NCBI RefSeq assembly: GCF_003319115.1
Contig: NZ_QOHF01000012.1
Span: 62,001-126,000, forward strand
Origin: Geodermatophilus sp. TF02-6
GTDB lineage: Bacteria > Actinomycetota > Actinomycetes > Mycobacteriales > Geodermatophilaceae
Direction: 5' to 3'
Length of the DNA stretch: 64,000 nucleotides
Shown one piece after another: positions 56,808 to 64,000 of the stretch. The notes beneath the pieces were generated by a model that had not been told where the DNA came from, ran no database searches, and saw only the letters and a list, made by a program, of their open reading frames with translations. The translations under genes and the position numbers were made by a program. How positions within the stretch are numbered: position 1 is the stretch's first letter; the number at the start of each line of letters is the position of its first letter.

Positions 56808-57484
56808 CGGGCCTCCTCCGGCTGGGGCGCGACGACGCCGAGGCGTTCGAGGTCCGGGCGCGCGTTGGCGAGCAGCGCCCGGAACAGCAGCACGCCGAGC
56901 AGCCCCTCACCGACCGCGAGCGGGACCTGGGTGAGCGCGAAGACGCCGAGGAACTTCGCCGCCGCACCGGGGAAGCCGGTCGCGGCGTCGGGGTGCGCCC
57001 AGGCCAGCTGCAGCGCCGTCGTGACGTAGGTGGCCAGGTCGGCCAGCGCCATGGCGGCGAAGACGCCCGGCAGCAGGCCGCCGCCGAGCCGGCGGGTCAG
57101 CCGGTACGCGCCGTAGCCCACCCACGGCCCGACGACCGCCATCGAGAAGGCGTTGGCGCCCAGCGTGGTGAGCCCACCGTGCGCCAGCAGCAGCGCCTGG
57201 AACAGCAGCACGACCGTGCCGAGCAGCGCCATGACCGGCGGCCGGAACAGGACCGCGCCGGCGCCGGTGCCGGTCGGGTGGCTGGAGCTGCCGGTCACCG
57301 ACGGCAGCTTGACCGCGCTGAGCACGAAGGTGAACGCCCCCGCCGCGCCGAGCAGCAGCGTCGACTCCGGGTGCTCGCGCACCTCCCGGACGACGGCGCG
57401 GGCGCCGTGGGCGACGAACGGCGCGGCGGCGAGCGTCCAGCCGATCGCGTGCGCCGGCGGCAGGAACCCCTCAGCGATGTGCAC
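56804..57484 (-). CDS. cbiM: cobalt transporter substrate-specific subunit CbiM
   Basis: The GTG at 57484 is chosen because CbiM needs its N-terminal Met-His (here [10 protein letters not shown]) to bind cobalt; longer frames would bury it. The 226-aa product has about seven helices and the metal-site region '[66 protein letters not shown]'. It overlaps cobB by 14 bp, more than the 4-bp overlaps elsewhere in the operon. Confidence 0.94.
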   Translation of the reverse strand: MHIAEGFLPPAHAIGWTLAAAPFVAHGARAVVREVREHPESTLLLGAAGAFTFVLSAVKLPSVTGSSSHPTGTGAGAVLFRPPVMALLGTVVLLFQALLLAHGGLTTLGANAFSMAVVGPWVGYGAYRLTRRLGGGLLPGVFAAMALADLATYVTTALQLAWAHPDAATGFPGAAAKFLGVFALTQVPLAVGEGLLGVLLFRALLANARPDLERLGVVAPQPEEAR

Positions 57485-58856
57485 GTCCGGCCCCTTCCGG
57501 AACGGCGGCCGCGCAGGCCGCGGCGAACCGCTCGGCGAGGACCGGGGAACCGGCCCAGTCCAGGTGCAGGTAGGACGCGTGCACGCTCCCGGAGACGAAC
57601 CCCTCCGGCCCGGCACCCGACCACTGCCAGGCTGGCGCCGCCCCCGCGGCCGGGGTGACGACGGTGCGGTGGAACTCGTGGCCGCGCACCCGCGTGCCGG
57701 CCGGGGCGAGCACGGAGTCGGTGAGCGCCACGGCGGCGCGGTAGCCGAGGGTCAGCCGCGGGGACATGACCGCTTCGGCGTCCAGGACCCCGCACATCGG
57801 GACGCCGTCCAGGCTGCGGGCCAGGTAGAGCAGTCCGGCGCACTCGGCGGCGACCGGGCCGCCCCGGGCGGCCAGTGCGGCCACGTCGGCGCGCAGCGCG
57901 GCGTTGGCCGACAGCTCGGCGGCGTAGACCTCGGGGAAGCCGCCGCCGACCACCAGCCCCGTGGTGCCCTCGGGCAGCTGCTCGTCGCGCAGGGGGTCGA
58001 CCGTTCCCACCTCCGCGCCGGCGGCGGCGAGCAGCTCGGCGTTCTCCGCGTAGCCGAAGGTGAAGGCCGCACCCCCGGCGACGGCGATCCGCGGCCGGCC
58101 CTCGACCCGGGCCACCTCGGCGGCGGGGTCCCACGGGACGGCGTCCAGGGCGGGGGCCGAGCGGGCCAGCCGCAGGACGGCGTCCAGGTCGACGGCGGCC
58201 GCCACCACCGCGCCGAGCCGCCGGACGCTGGTCAGCGCCTCGGCCGACCGTTCGGCGGCCGGCACCAGGCCCAGGTGCCGGGAGGGGGTGGCCAGCTCGT
58301 CCAGCCGCCGGATGGCGCCCAGCACCGGCACCCCCGAGCCGCCGAGCGCGTCGCGCAGGATCTGCTCGTGCCGGTCGCTGCCGACCCGGTTGAGCACCAC
58401 CCCGCCCAGGCGCACCCGCGGGTCGAAGGTGGCGAAGCCGTGCACCAGGGCGGCGACGCTCTGCGCCTGCGCGGAGGCGTCGACGACGAGCACCACCGGC
58501 GCGCGCAGCAGCCGGGCGACGTGCGCGGTGGAGGCGAACCCGGGCTCCACCGACGGGTGCGTGGCGCCGTCGAACAGGCCCATGACCCCCTCGACGACGG
58601 CGACGTCCGCGGCCCGCGCCCCGTGCAGGAACAGCGGCACCACCCGCTCCTCGCCGACCAGCACCGGGTCGAGGTTGCGCCCGGGCCGGCCCGCGGCGAG
58701 GCCGGCGTAGCCGGGGTCGATGTAGTCGGGGCCGACCTTGTGGGGGCTCACCGCGAGCCCGCCGGCGGTCAGGGCGGCGACCAGGCCGGTGGTGACCGAC
58801 GTCTTCCCGGCGCTGCTCGCCGGCGCGGCGATCACCACGCGCGGGACGGCGGTCAT
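57471..58856 (-). CDS. cobB: cobyrinate a,c-diamide synthase / hydrogenobyrinate a,c-diamide synthase
   Basis: The 461-aa product has an N-terminal dethiobiotin-synthetase-like ATPase ('[23 protein letters not shown]', '[25 protein letters not shown]', '[11 protein letters not shown]') and a C-terminal glutaminase ('[16 protein letters not shown]', nucleophile '[17 protein letters not shown]', His in '[12 protein letters not shown]'). It amidates the a and c side chains of the corrin ring using glutamine and ATP. Confidence 0.95.
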   Translation of the reverse strand: MTAVPRVVIAAPASSAGKTSVTTGLVAALTAGGLAVSPHKVGPDYIDPGYAGLAAGRPGRNLDPVLVGEERVVPLFLHGARAADVAVVEGVMGLFDGATHPSVEPGFASTAHVARLLRAPVVLVVDASAQAQSVAALVHGFATFDPRVRLGGVVLNRVGSDRHEQILRDALGGSGVPVLGAIRRLDELATPSRHLGLVPAAERSAEALTSVRRLGAVVAAAVDLDAVLRLARSAPALDAVPWDPAAEVARVEGRPRIAVAGGAAFTFGYAENAELLAAAGAEVGTVDPLRDEQLPEGTTGLVVGGGFPEVYAAELSANAALRADVAALAARGGPVAAECAGLLYLARSLDGVPMCGVLDAEAVMSPRLTLGYRAAVALTDSVLAPAGTRVRGHEFHRTVVTPAAGAAPAWQWSGAGPEGFVSGSVHASYLHLDWAGSPVLAERFAAACAAAVPEGAGRAHR

Positions 58857-58870
58857 GCGCGCCCCCCGTC

Positions 58871-58936
58871 GATCATGGGGTTGTTGCCGGCGACACGCGA
58901 GGACACGCCGGCCTGGGCGGCAACAAGCCCATGATC
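58871..58936. repeat. 66-bp palindromic element between cobO and cobB
   Basis: Arms GATCATGGGGTTGTTGCCG (58871-58889) and CGGCAACAAGCCCATGATC (58918-58936) are inverted copies with one mismatch, around a 28-bp centre. It fills the only wide gap inside the cobalamin operon after the first gene. Size and layout resemble the 67-bp elements at 39770 and 60516, but the arm sequence differs. Confidence 0.88.
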
Positions 58937-58959
58937 ACGGCCGACGGGGACGGGCGGGC

Positions 58960-59574
58960 TCACCACTCGATCCCCCGCTGGCCCTTCTGTCCGGCGTCCA
59001 TCGGGTGCTTGACCTTGGTCATCTCGACGACCAGGTCGGCGGCCTCGACCAGCTCCGGGTGTGCGCCCCGCCCGGTGATCACCACGTGCTGGCTGCCCGG
59101 GCGGCCCAGCAGCGTCTGCACCACGTCGTCGACGTCCACCCACCCCCACGTCATCGGGTAGGTGAACTCGTCGAGCACGTAGAAGCGGTGCGCCTCGGCG
59201 GCCAGGTCGCGCTTGATCTGCGCCCAGCCCTCGGCGGCGTCGGCGGCGTGGTCGACCTCGCTGCCCTGCCGCCGCGACCAGCTCCACCCCGAGCCCATCT
59301 TGTGCCAGACGACGGGGGCGCCCTCGCCGGTCTGCTCGTGCAGCCGGCCCAGCGCGGTGAGCGCGGTCTCCTCGCCGACCCGCCACTTGGCGCTCTTGAC
59401 GAACTGGTAGACCGCGACCGGCCAGCCCTGGGTCCACGCCCGCATCGCCATGCCGAACGCCGCGGTCGACTTGCCCTTCATCTCGCCGGTGTGCACCGCC
59501 AGGATCGGCCGGTTGCGCCGTGCCCTCGTGGTCAGCCCGTCGTCCGGGGTGACGGCCACCTGTCCCCTGGGCAC
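58960..59574 (-). CDS. cobO: cob(I)yrinic acid a,c-diamide adenosyltransferase
   Basis: The GTG at 59574 follows GAGGAGG. The 204-aa product has P-loop 'VHTGEMKGKSTAAFGMAMRAWTQGWPVAVYQFVKSAKW', 'LDEFTYPMTWGWVDVDDVVQTLLGRPGSQHVVITGRGAHPELVEAADLVVEMTKVKHP' and 'AGQKGQRGIEW', all typical of CobO/BtuR. It transfers adenosine from ATP to Co(I) corrinoids. Confidence 0.96.
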   Translation of the reverse strand: MPRGQVAVTPDDGLTTRARRNRPILAVHTGEMKGKSTAAFGMAMRAWTQGWPVAVYQFVKSAKWRVGEETALTALGRLHEQTGEGAPVVWHKMGSGWSWSRRQGSEVDHAADAAEGWAQIKRDLAAEAHRFYVLDEFTYPMTWGWVDVDDVVQTLLGRPGSQHVVITGRGAHPELVEAADLVVEMTKVKHPMDAGQKGQRGIEW

Positions 59575-59651
59575 TAGTCCTCCTCGCTGGCGCTCGTCGG
59601 CCGAGTGCCTCGGCATGCTCTGCTCATGGGTGAGCTCGCACGCTCGCTCAC

Positions 59652-61652
59652 CTAGGCCGCCTCCCGCACGCTGCGCACGGTCGCCGCCAGCGACTCGGCG
59701 GCCAGCTCCTCCGGCCGCAGCGTCGGCGCGCCCAGCGTGGCCCCGAGCGCCCCGGCCAGGCCCAGCCGCACCGGCCCGCTCTCGCAGTCGACGACGACGC
59801 TCGCCGTCCCGGCCGCGGCCAGCAGGGACGCCGCCCGGTGCGCCTCGCCCAGGGCGTCGCCACCGCGCGGCCCCGTCGCCCGGCCGTCGGTGACGACCAC
59901 GAGCAGCGGACGGCGCCGCGGGTCGCGTACCCGCTCCACCCGCAGCGCCTCGTGCGCGCGCAGCAGGCCGGCCGCCAGCGGCGTGCGGCCTCCGGTGGGC
60001 AGCTCGCGCAGCCGGGCCGCGGCGGCCTCCACCGACCAGGTGGGTGGCAGGGCCAGCTCGGCGCCGGTGCCGCGGAAGGTGACCAGGCCGACCTTGTCCC
60101 GCCGCTGGTAGGCGTCGAGCAGCAGGGAGAGGACGGCGCCCTTGACCGCGGCCATCCGCGACCGCGAGCCCATCGAGCCGCTGGCGTCGACGACGAACAG
60201 CACCAGGTTGCCCTCGCGGCCCTCGAGGGCGGCCTGGCGCAGGTCCTCGCGGGCGATGCGCAGGCCGGGGCCGGTGCGGCCCCGGGCGACCTGGTGCGGC
60301 GCGGCGGCCAGCACGGTGCCGATCAGGTGCAGCCTCGTGACCGGGCCGCGCGGTCGCACCGCCCCCACGACGCGCCCGTGGTCCGAGCGCGCGCGCGACC
60401 GCCGGCCGGCCGCGCCCGCGCCGGTGCCCGGCACCTCCAGCCGCCGGGCGCGGAACGGGGCGGTCGGCGCCACCGCGGCCCGGTCCGGCGCGGCCCCCGG
60501 AGCGCGGTCGCCGTCCCCGGGCATGGGATCCGATACCTGCGTCTCCGCGCCTGAAACGGGTGCATCGCTTCCCATGCCTGGGTCGGGCGGGGGAGGCGCG
60601 CCGCCGCCACCGCCGCCGCCGTCGGGGCCGGGGTCCGGGTCGTCCGGGCGGGAGTCCTCCAGCGCCTGCTCGAGGGTCTGCTCGTCCAGGCCGGGCGCGT
60701 CGAACGGGTTGCGCCGCCGGCGGTGGGGCAGGGCCAGCCGGGCGGCCACCCGGACGTCGTCCTCGGTCACCTCGTCGCGGCCGGACCAGGCGGCGTGCGC
60801 GATCGCGGCCCGGGCGGTGACCAGGTCTGCGCGCAGCCCGTCGACGTCGAAGGCGGCGCACACGGCGGTCACCTGACGCAGGGCGTCGTCCCCGAGCACC
60901 ACCCGGGGCAGCCGCTCACGGGCCGCGGCGATCTGCCGGGCCAGCTCCGACTCGGAACCGGCCCAGGCCGCGGCGAACCCCGCCGGGTCGGCGTCGAAGG
61001 CGAACCGTCGGCGCACCACCTCGGCGCGCTCGGCCGGGTCCCGGGGCGCGGCCACGTCGACGGTCAGCCCGAACCGGTCGAGCAGCTGCGGGCGCAGCTC
61101 GCCCTCCTCCGGGTTCATCGTGCCGACCAGCAGGAACCGCGCCGCGTGCCGCACCGACACGCCCTCGCGCTCGACGTAGGCGGTGCCCAGCGCGGCGGCG
61201 TCGAGCAGCAGGTCGACCAGGTGGTCGTGCAGCAGGTTGACCTCGTCGACGTAGAGCACGCCGCGGTGCGCTGCCGCGAGCAGGCCCGGCTCGAAGGCCT
61301 TGACGCCCTTGGTCAGGGCCCGCTCGAGGTCCAGCGAGCCGACGACGCGGTCCTCCGACGCGCCGACCGGCAGCTCGACCAGCCGCGCCGGGCGGGTTCC
61401 CCCTGGGGCAGCGGCGTCGTGCGGCCCGTCGGGGCAGGCCGGGTCCGGTGCGGCCGGGTCGCAGGCGAACCGGCAGCCGGCGACGACGTCCACCGGCGGG
61501 AGGACGGCGGCCAGCGCGCGCACCGCCGTCGACTTGGCCGTCCCCTTCTCACCGCGGACGAGGACGCCCCCGACGGCCGGGGAGACGGCGTTGAGCAGCA
61601 GGGCCAGGCGCATGTCGTCCATGCCGACGACGGCGCCGAAGGGATAGGTCAC
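59652..61652 (-). CDS. magnesium/cobalt chelatase-like protein (AAA+ ChlI domain fused to VWA ChlD domain)
   Basis: The 666-aa product joins an AAA+ ATPase (Walker A 'LVRGEKGTAKSTAVRAL', 'GVLYVDEVNLLHDHLVDLLLDAA', 'NPEEGELRPQLLDRFGLTV') to a VWA domain with MIDAS 'LFVVDASGSMGSRSRM'. A Pro/Gly/Asp-rich linker of about 150 residues lies between. Such proteins work with a CobN-type large subunit to insert cobalt; cobN is not in the window. Part of the linker (DPGMGSDAPVSGAETQ...) is encoded by the palindromic repeat at 60516-60582. It is the first gene behind the cobalamin riboswitch. Confidence 0.93.
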   Translation of the reverse strand: MTYPFGAVVGMDDMRLALLLNAVSPAVGGVLVRGEKGTAKSTAVRALAAVLPPVDVVAGCRFACDPAAPDPACPDGPHDAAAPGGTRPARLVELPVGASEDRVVGSLDLERALTKGVKAFEPGLLAAAHRGVLYVDEVNLLHDHLVDLLLDAAALGTAYVEREGVSVRHAARFLLVGTMNPEEGELRPQLLDRFGLTVDVAAPRDPAERAEVVRRRFAFDADPAGFAAAWAGSESELARQIAAARERLPRVVLGDDALRQVTAVCAAFDVDGLRADLVTARAAIAHAAWSGRDEVTEDDVRVAARLALPHRRRRNPFDAPGLDEQTLEQALEDSRPDDPDPGPDGGGGGGGAPPPPDPGMGSDAPVSGAETQVSDPMPGDGDRAPGAAPDRAAVAPTAPFRARRLEVPGTGAGAAGRRSRARSDHGRVVGAVRPRGPVTRLHLIGTVLAAAPHQVARGRTGPGLRIAREDLRQAALEGREGNLVLFVVDASGSMGSRSRMAAVKGAVLSLLLDAYQRRDKVGLVTFRGTGAELALPPTWSVEAAAARLRELPTGGRTPLAAGLLRAHEALRVERVRDPRRRPLLVVVTDGRATGPRGGDALGEAHRAASLLAAAGTASVVVDCESGPVRLGLAGALGATLGAPTLRPEELAAESLAATVRSVREAA
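60516..60582. repeat. 67-bp palindromic element inside the chelatase-like gene
   Basis: In minus orientation it aligns over its full length, without gaps, with the intergenic element at 39770-39836. It shares AGGCATGGGAAGCGAT, CGTTTC, ACGC, GTAT and TCCCATGCC at matching positions. Its length of 67 bp is not a multiple of 3, yet the reading frame stays open through it, encoding a Ser/Pro/Asp-rich linker piece. Confidence 0.82.
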
Positions 61653-61696
61653 CAGACCTCAGGTCCTCTCCCCGGGTGTCCGCGCCCGGAGGTGGC

Positions 61697-61862
61697 AGGG
61701 ACGACGGCGGGAGTCTCCTGGCTCCCGGATCAGCGTCCGGCCCCGGCCTTCCCGCCCCGAGGGGCAGTGGCCGTCGGCGGGGTCGGACTCCCCGGTCACA
61801 GTGGCGGGACCGCGCCGGACTCGCACCGGGCTTCCTCCACTGCCGTCGCTGTGGCGGCGTCA
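61697..61862 (-). promoter_or_regulatory. cobalamin riboswitch
   Basis: The minus strand holds the conserved core in order: 'GGAAGCCCGGTGCGAGTCCGG' region (split here at positions 61838-61818), 'GCGGTCCCGCCACTGTGA' and, nearer the gene, 'GAGCCAGGAGACTC' at 61725-61711, the B12 box. Helices CCGGTG/CACCGG-like and GGGACCGC-type pairings surround them. It ends about 45 bases before the chelatase-like start, so bound adenosylcobalamin should lower expression of the whole operon. Confidence 0.93.
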
Positions 61863-61938
61863 TTCGACCACGGCGCGACGGCGGGCCGACAGCCCCCTCT
61901 GCCGTTCCCTCCGCCGGACGCCCCTCGGACGGGATCAC

Positions 61939-61973
61939 TTGACGAGGCGGAAAGGAACCGCCATCCTTTCCGC
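61939..61973 (+). promoter_or_regulatory. promoter with perfect palindromic operator GCGGAAAGGA-N7-TCCTTTCCGC
   Basis: TTGACG (61939-61944) and CATCCT (61962-61967) are 17 bp apart and could be -35 and -10. The 10-bp inverted repeat at 61947-61956 and 61964-61973 covers the spacer and the -10 and ends one base before the GTG start. The transcript would be nearly leaderless, and a protein bound here would block RNA polymerase. The regulator encoded second in the operon is the obvious candidate. Confidence 0.75.
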
Positions 61974-61974
61974 T

Positions 61975-62442
61975 GTGGAAAGCAACGACCTGACCGACCC
62001 CGCGGCCGCGGCCGCCGACCTCACCGCGCTCCGGGACGCCCGGGAGGCCCTGATCGAGCGGGTGCAGCCGCCCTGGTGGTACTCCCCGGCGACCGGCGTC
62101 GTGGTCTTCCTGCTGCTGGGCTCGATCTCCCTGCACGGCGTGGGGCCGTGGCAGTTCGTCGCCAGCGGACTCGGCCTCGCCCTGCTGTGGTGGCTCGTCG
62201 CCGCGTACAAGCGCAGCACCGGCGTGTGGGTCAGCGGCTTTCGACCCGGTCGCACGCGGCGGACCATCCGGGTCTGGGTGGCCGGCTACGCCGTCGTGGT
62301 CGCGCTCGCCGCTCTGGCCGAGTTCGGATTCGGCTGGCGCGGGGCCATGGCGGTCGCCGGCGCCGTCCTCGGGGTCGTCCTCCACTTCATCAACGACTGG
62401 TGGATGCGCGTCTACGCCGCCGAGCTGCGGGAACAGCCGTGA
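61975..62442 (+). CDS. small membrane protein, unknown function
   Basis: The GTG at 61975 directly follows the palindromic operator and has no Shine-Dalgarno sequence at normal distance, which suits leaderless translation. The 155-aa product has four helices in two pairs (WYSPATGVVVFLLLGSISLHGV; PWQFVASGLGLALLWWLVAAY; RVWVAGYAVVVALAALAEFGFG; GAMAVAGAVLGVVLHFINDWWM) after a charged N-terminal helix. I do not recognise a named family beyond similarity in layout to actinobacterial DUF membrane proteins paired with winged-helix regulators. Confidence 0.82.
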   Translation: MESNDLTDPAAAAADLTALRDAREALIERVQPPWWYSPATGVVVFLLLGSISLHGVGPWQFVASGLGLALLWWLVAAYKRSTGVWVSGFRPGRTRRTIRVWVAGYAVVVALAALAEFGFGWRGAMAVAGAVLGVVLHFINDWWMRVYAAELREQP

Positions 62443-62732
62443 CCACCGTGGCGCCGCGGTTCGACGTGGTCATCCACCCGCCGCCGCGGCTGCAGGTCTG
62501 CGGCCTGCTCGCCGCCGTCGACACGATGGACTTCGCCACCGTGCGCGACAGCCTGGGGGTCAGCGACTCGGTGCTGTCCAAGCACGTCAAGCAGCTGGAG
62601 GAGGCCGGGTACGTGCGGGTCCGCAAGGCCACCCGCGCCTCCCGGATGCGCACCAGCCTGGCCCTGACCGCCGCCGGCCGGGCCGCCTTCGACGCGCACG
62701 TCGCCGAGCTGCGCCGGATCACCGGCGGCTAG
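62439..62732 (+). CDS. winged-helix transcriptional regulator (MarR/ArsR-like, single domain)
   Basis: The GTG overlaps the membrane protein stop by 4 bp. The 97-aa product is one winged-helix domain, 'FDVVIHPPPRLQVCGLLAAVDTMDFATVRDSLGVSDSVLSKHVKQLEEAGYVRVRKATRASRMRTSLALTAAGRAAFDAHVAELRRITG'. The 'ISDSxLSKHLxxLEEAGYV' recognition region is typical of this short group. It likely represses its own operon through the palindrome at 61947. The effector is unknown. Confidence 0.9.
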   Translation: MTTVAPRFDVVIHPPPRLQVCGLLAAVDTMDFATVRDSLGVSDSVLSKHVKQLEEAGYVRVRKATRASRMRTSLALTAAGRAAFDAHVAELRRITGG

Positions 62733-62842
62733 GAGAAGGACCCCTCTGCCCCCCACCGGAGAAGGACCCCGTCCTCCTCACCCCTCGCAGGCTCGGGGTG
62801 AGCCTCGGGACGGGGCCGCGGCGGGACCCTGCAGAGGGGCCG
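62733..62842 (+). terminator. nested GAAGGACC palindromic elements after the regulator gene
   Basis: Immediately after the stop codon, an outer element starts GAGAAGGACCCCTCTGCCCCCC and closes at 62822-62842 with CGGGACCCTGCAGAGGGGCC. Inside it sits a complete second element (62761-62818) with ends GAAGGACCCCGTCC and GGGACGGGGCC. The inner copy appears inserted into the outer one at its midpoint. Confidence 0.75.
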
Positions 62843-62884
62843 TGCCCGGGAGGGGCCGCCGGGCAGGCTGGTGCGGCGGGCAGA

Positions 62885-63955
62885 GTGGTGGGGGTGGGCG
62901 GGACGGGGCGGATCGTCCGGGTGGCGGACGCGGCGCTCGTCGCCGTCGCCGCGCTGGCTGCCACGCTGGCCTTCGACGTCCTCGACCTGCCATCGCCGTC
63001 GCTCTTCGGCGGCCTGGTCGCCGGCCTGGTGCGCGGCCTGGCCGGCCGGTGGCGGCCAGCCGTCCCGCGCCCGGTCACGACGGCGGCCCAGGCGCTGATC
63101 GGGATCTCCATCGGGGCGCTGGTCGACCTGGGGACGCTGGCCGCGATCGGGCGGAACTGGCTGCCTGTCCTGCTGGTCACCGCCGGCACGCTCGTGCTGA
63201 CCGTCCTGGCCGGGCTGCTCATGCGCCTGCAACCGGGGATCAGCCCGGTGACCGGCGCGTTCGCGATGATCGCCGGCGGCGCGTCGGGCGTCACCGCCAT
63301 GGCGCGGGAGCTGGGCGCCGACGACCGGATGGTCGCCGTCCTGCAGTACCTGCGGGTGCTGATCATCGTCGTCCTCATGCCGATCGCGGCGACGGCGCTG
63401 TTCGGCGCGGCACCCGGCTCCGGGGGGACGACGGTCGACGACGCCGGCCCCGGCTGGCCGGCCGGGCTGCTGTTCGCGGCGGTCTGCCTGCTGGCCGGGG
63501 TGCCGCTGGCCCGCCTGCTGCACGTGCCCGTGCCCGCGCTGCTCGGGCCGATGCTGGTGGCAGCGACGCTGGACCTCAGCGGGCTGTCGCGGGAGGCGCA
63601 GGTGCCGGCGCCGCTGGAGGTGGCGGCGTTCCTGGTGATCGGCCTGATGGTCGGCCTGAACTTCACCCGCGAGAGCCTGCGCACCATCGGGCGGGCGCTC
63701 CCGCTGGCGCTGGTGCTCATCCTGGGCCTCATCGCGGCGTGCGCGGGCCTGGGCGGGGTGCTCGCCGCCACCACCGGGGCCAGCGCGCTCGACGGCTACC
63801 TGGCCACCACCCCCGGCGGGCTGTACGCGGTGCTCGCCACCGCCCAGGACGGCGGCGCCGACGCCACCTTCGTGCTCGCCGTCCAGGTGCTGCGGCTGTT
63901 CGTGATGCTGCTGTCGGCGCCGCTGCTGGCTCGCTGGCTGCGCCGCGCCGGCTGA
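62885..63955 (+). CDS. AbrB-family (AbrB duplication) membrane protein
   Basis: The product (356 aa from GTG 62885; in-frame GTGs at 62888 and 62894 are equally possible, none with a good site) has about ten helices in two repeats. They carry 'SPSLFGGLVAGLVRGLAG', 'AQALIGISIGALV', 'FAMIAGGASGVTAMARELGADDRMVAVLQYLRVLIIV' and the second-half 'PALLGPMLVAATLDL' with 'TTPGGLYAVLATAQDGGADATFVLAVQVLRLFVMLL'. The family is often annotated as 'ammonia monooxygenase' or AbrB regulator, labels with little support. A transporter-like role is more likely. The last 45 bases of the window after it hold nothing I can identify. Confidence 0.85.
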   Translation: MVGVGGTGRIVRVADAALVAVAALAATLAFDVLDLPSPSLFGGLVAGLVRGLAGRWRPAVPRPVTTAAQALIGISIGALVDLGTLAAIGRNWLPVLLVTAGTLVLTVLAGLLMRLQPGISPVTGAFAMIAGGASGVTAMARELGADDRMVAVLQYLRVLIIVVLMPIAATALFGAAPGSGGTTVDDAGPGWPAGLLFAAVCLLAGVPLARLLHVPVPALLGPMLVAATLDLSGLSREAQVPAPLEVAAFLVIGLMVGLNFTRESLRTIGRALPLALVLILGLIAACAGLGGVLAATTGASALDGYLATTPGGLYAVLATAQDGGADATFVLAVQVLRLFVMLLSAPLLARWLRRAG

Positions 63956-64000
63956 CGGGGAGTCCGCGGCGTCGTCGGGCGCTGCGCGCCTACCCTTGCC

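Noticed and set aside
59629-59653. Hairpin GGTGAGC...GCTCACC between cobO and the chelatase-like gene as a terminator
   Set aside because: The stem is only 7 bp and a terminator here would cut off the rest of the riboswitch operon; kept only as a possible processing site.
62885-63955. Ammonia monooxygenase or AbrB DNA-binding regulator
   Set aside because: The sequence is a polytopic membrane protein with the AbrB-duplication pattern; neither common label fits what is seen.

Overview
The window is very GC-rich actinobacterial chromosome. Codon third positions are almost all G or C, starts are often GTG, and many genes overlap by 4 bp (GTGA/ATGA). Gene content and order suggest the Geodermatophilaceae (Geodermatophilus/Blastococcus/Modestobacter group); this is inference, since no 16S or marker gene is present. 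Nearly all sequence is coding. The most unusual material is in the gaps: several families of short palindromic or tandem repeats at gene ends.

Layout. 1-7.8 kb: a partial minus-strand gene, a TPM-domain membrane protein, a VOC protein, a PPOX-class oxidoreductase, an SRPBCC protein, a MurE-like ligase without the usual diaminopimelate motif, and an ABC-F ATPase. 7.9-14.3 kb: a six-gene Mrp Na+/H+ antiporter operon with subunits A and B fused. 14.4-16.3 kb: leuA with a leucine-rich leader peptide and competing hairpins, i.e. an attenuator. 16.3-22.7 kb: an XRE regulator, a phospholipase D-like protein, lysC-asd and a GT87 mannosyltransferase. 22.7-25.9 kb: an S9 peptidase, tRNA-Pro(CGG) and a metallophosphoesterase. 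25.9-41.9 kb: a block matching the mycobacterial Rv3667-Rv3683 neighbourhood: YqeY, class A PBP, two ArsA-type ATPases, DUF4177, RidA, NUDIX, Crp, a small membrane protein, Nth, TlpA, CoA-type NUDIX, MarP-like protease, EphE-like hydrolase, a holin-like membrane protein and acetyl-CoA synthetase. WhiB and the metallo-beta-lactamase-fold gene expected there are absent, and a stellacyanin-like cupredoxin is inserted.

42-51 kb: accessory genes. These are a FhuF-like Fe-S protein, a QueA-like protein with an SDR gene, SoxR, a DOPA-dioxygenase family enzyme, an ABC-2 exporter whose ATPase gene is broken by an internal deletion, a membrane protein, a LexA-controlled DUF222/HNH gene and an IS1380-type transposase remnant. 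51-61.9 kb: an 11-gene minus-strand cobalamin operon behind a cobalamin riboswitch. It runs from a chelatase-like ATPase/VWA protein through cobO, cobB, the cobalt importer cbiMNQO, a CbiG/CobE-like protein, cobC, cobT and a CysG-type methyltransferase. 61.9-64 kb: a small membrane protein and winged-helix regulator pair behind a perfect palindromic operator, then an AbrB-family membrane protein.

The observations I would follow first are: (1) a GAAGGACCCC palindrome family that starts in or next to stop codons at most of eight loci; (2) a 67-bp palindrome family with one copy forming the linker of the chelatase-like protein; (3) paired 88-90 bp tandem repeats at gene 3' ends; (4) the ATPase deletion that places its remnant in frame with its permease; (5) the perfect operator over the start of the membrane protein/winged-helix pair.
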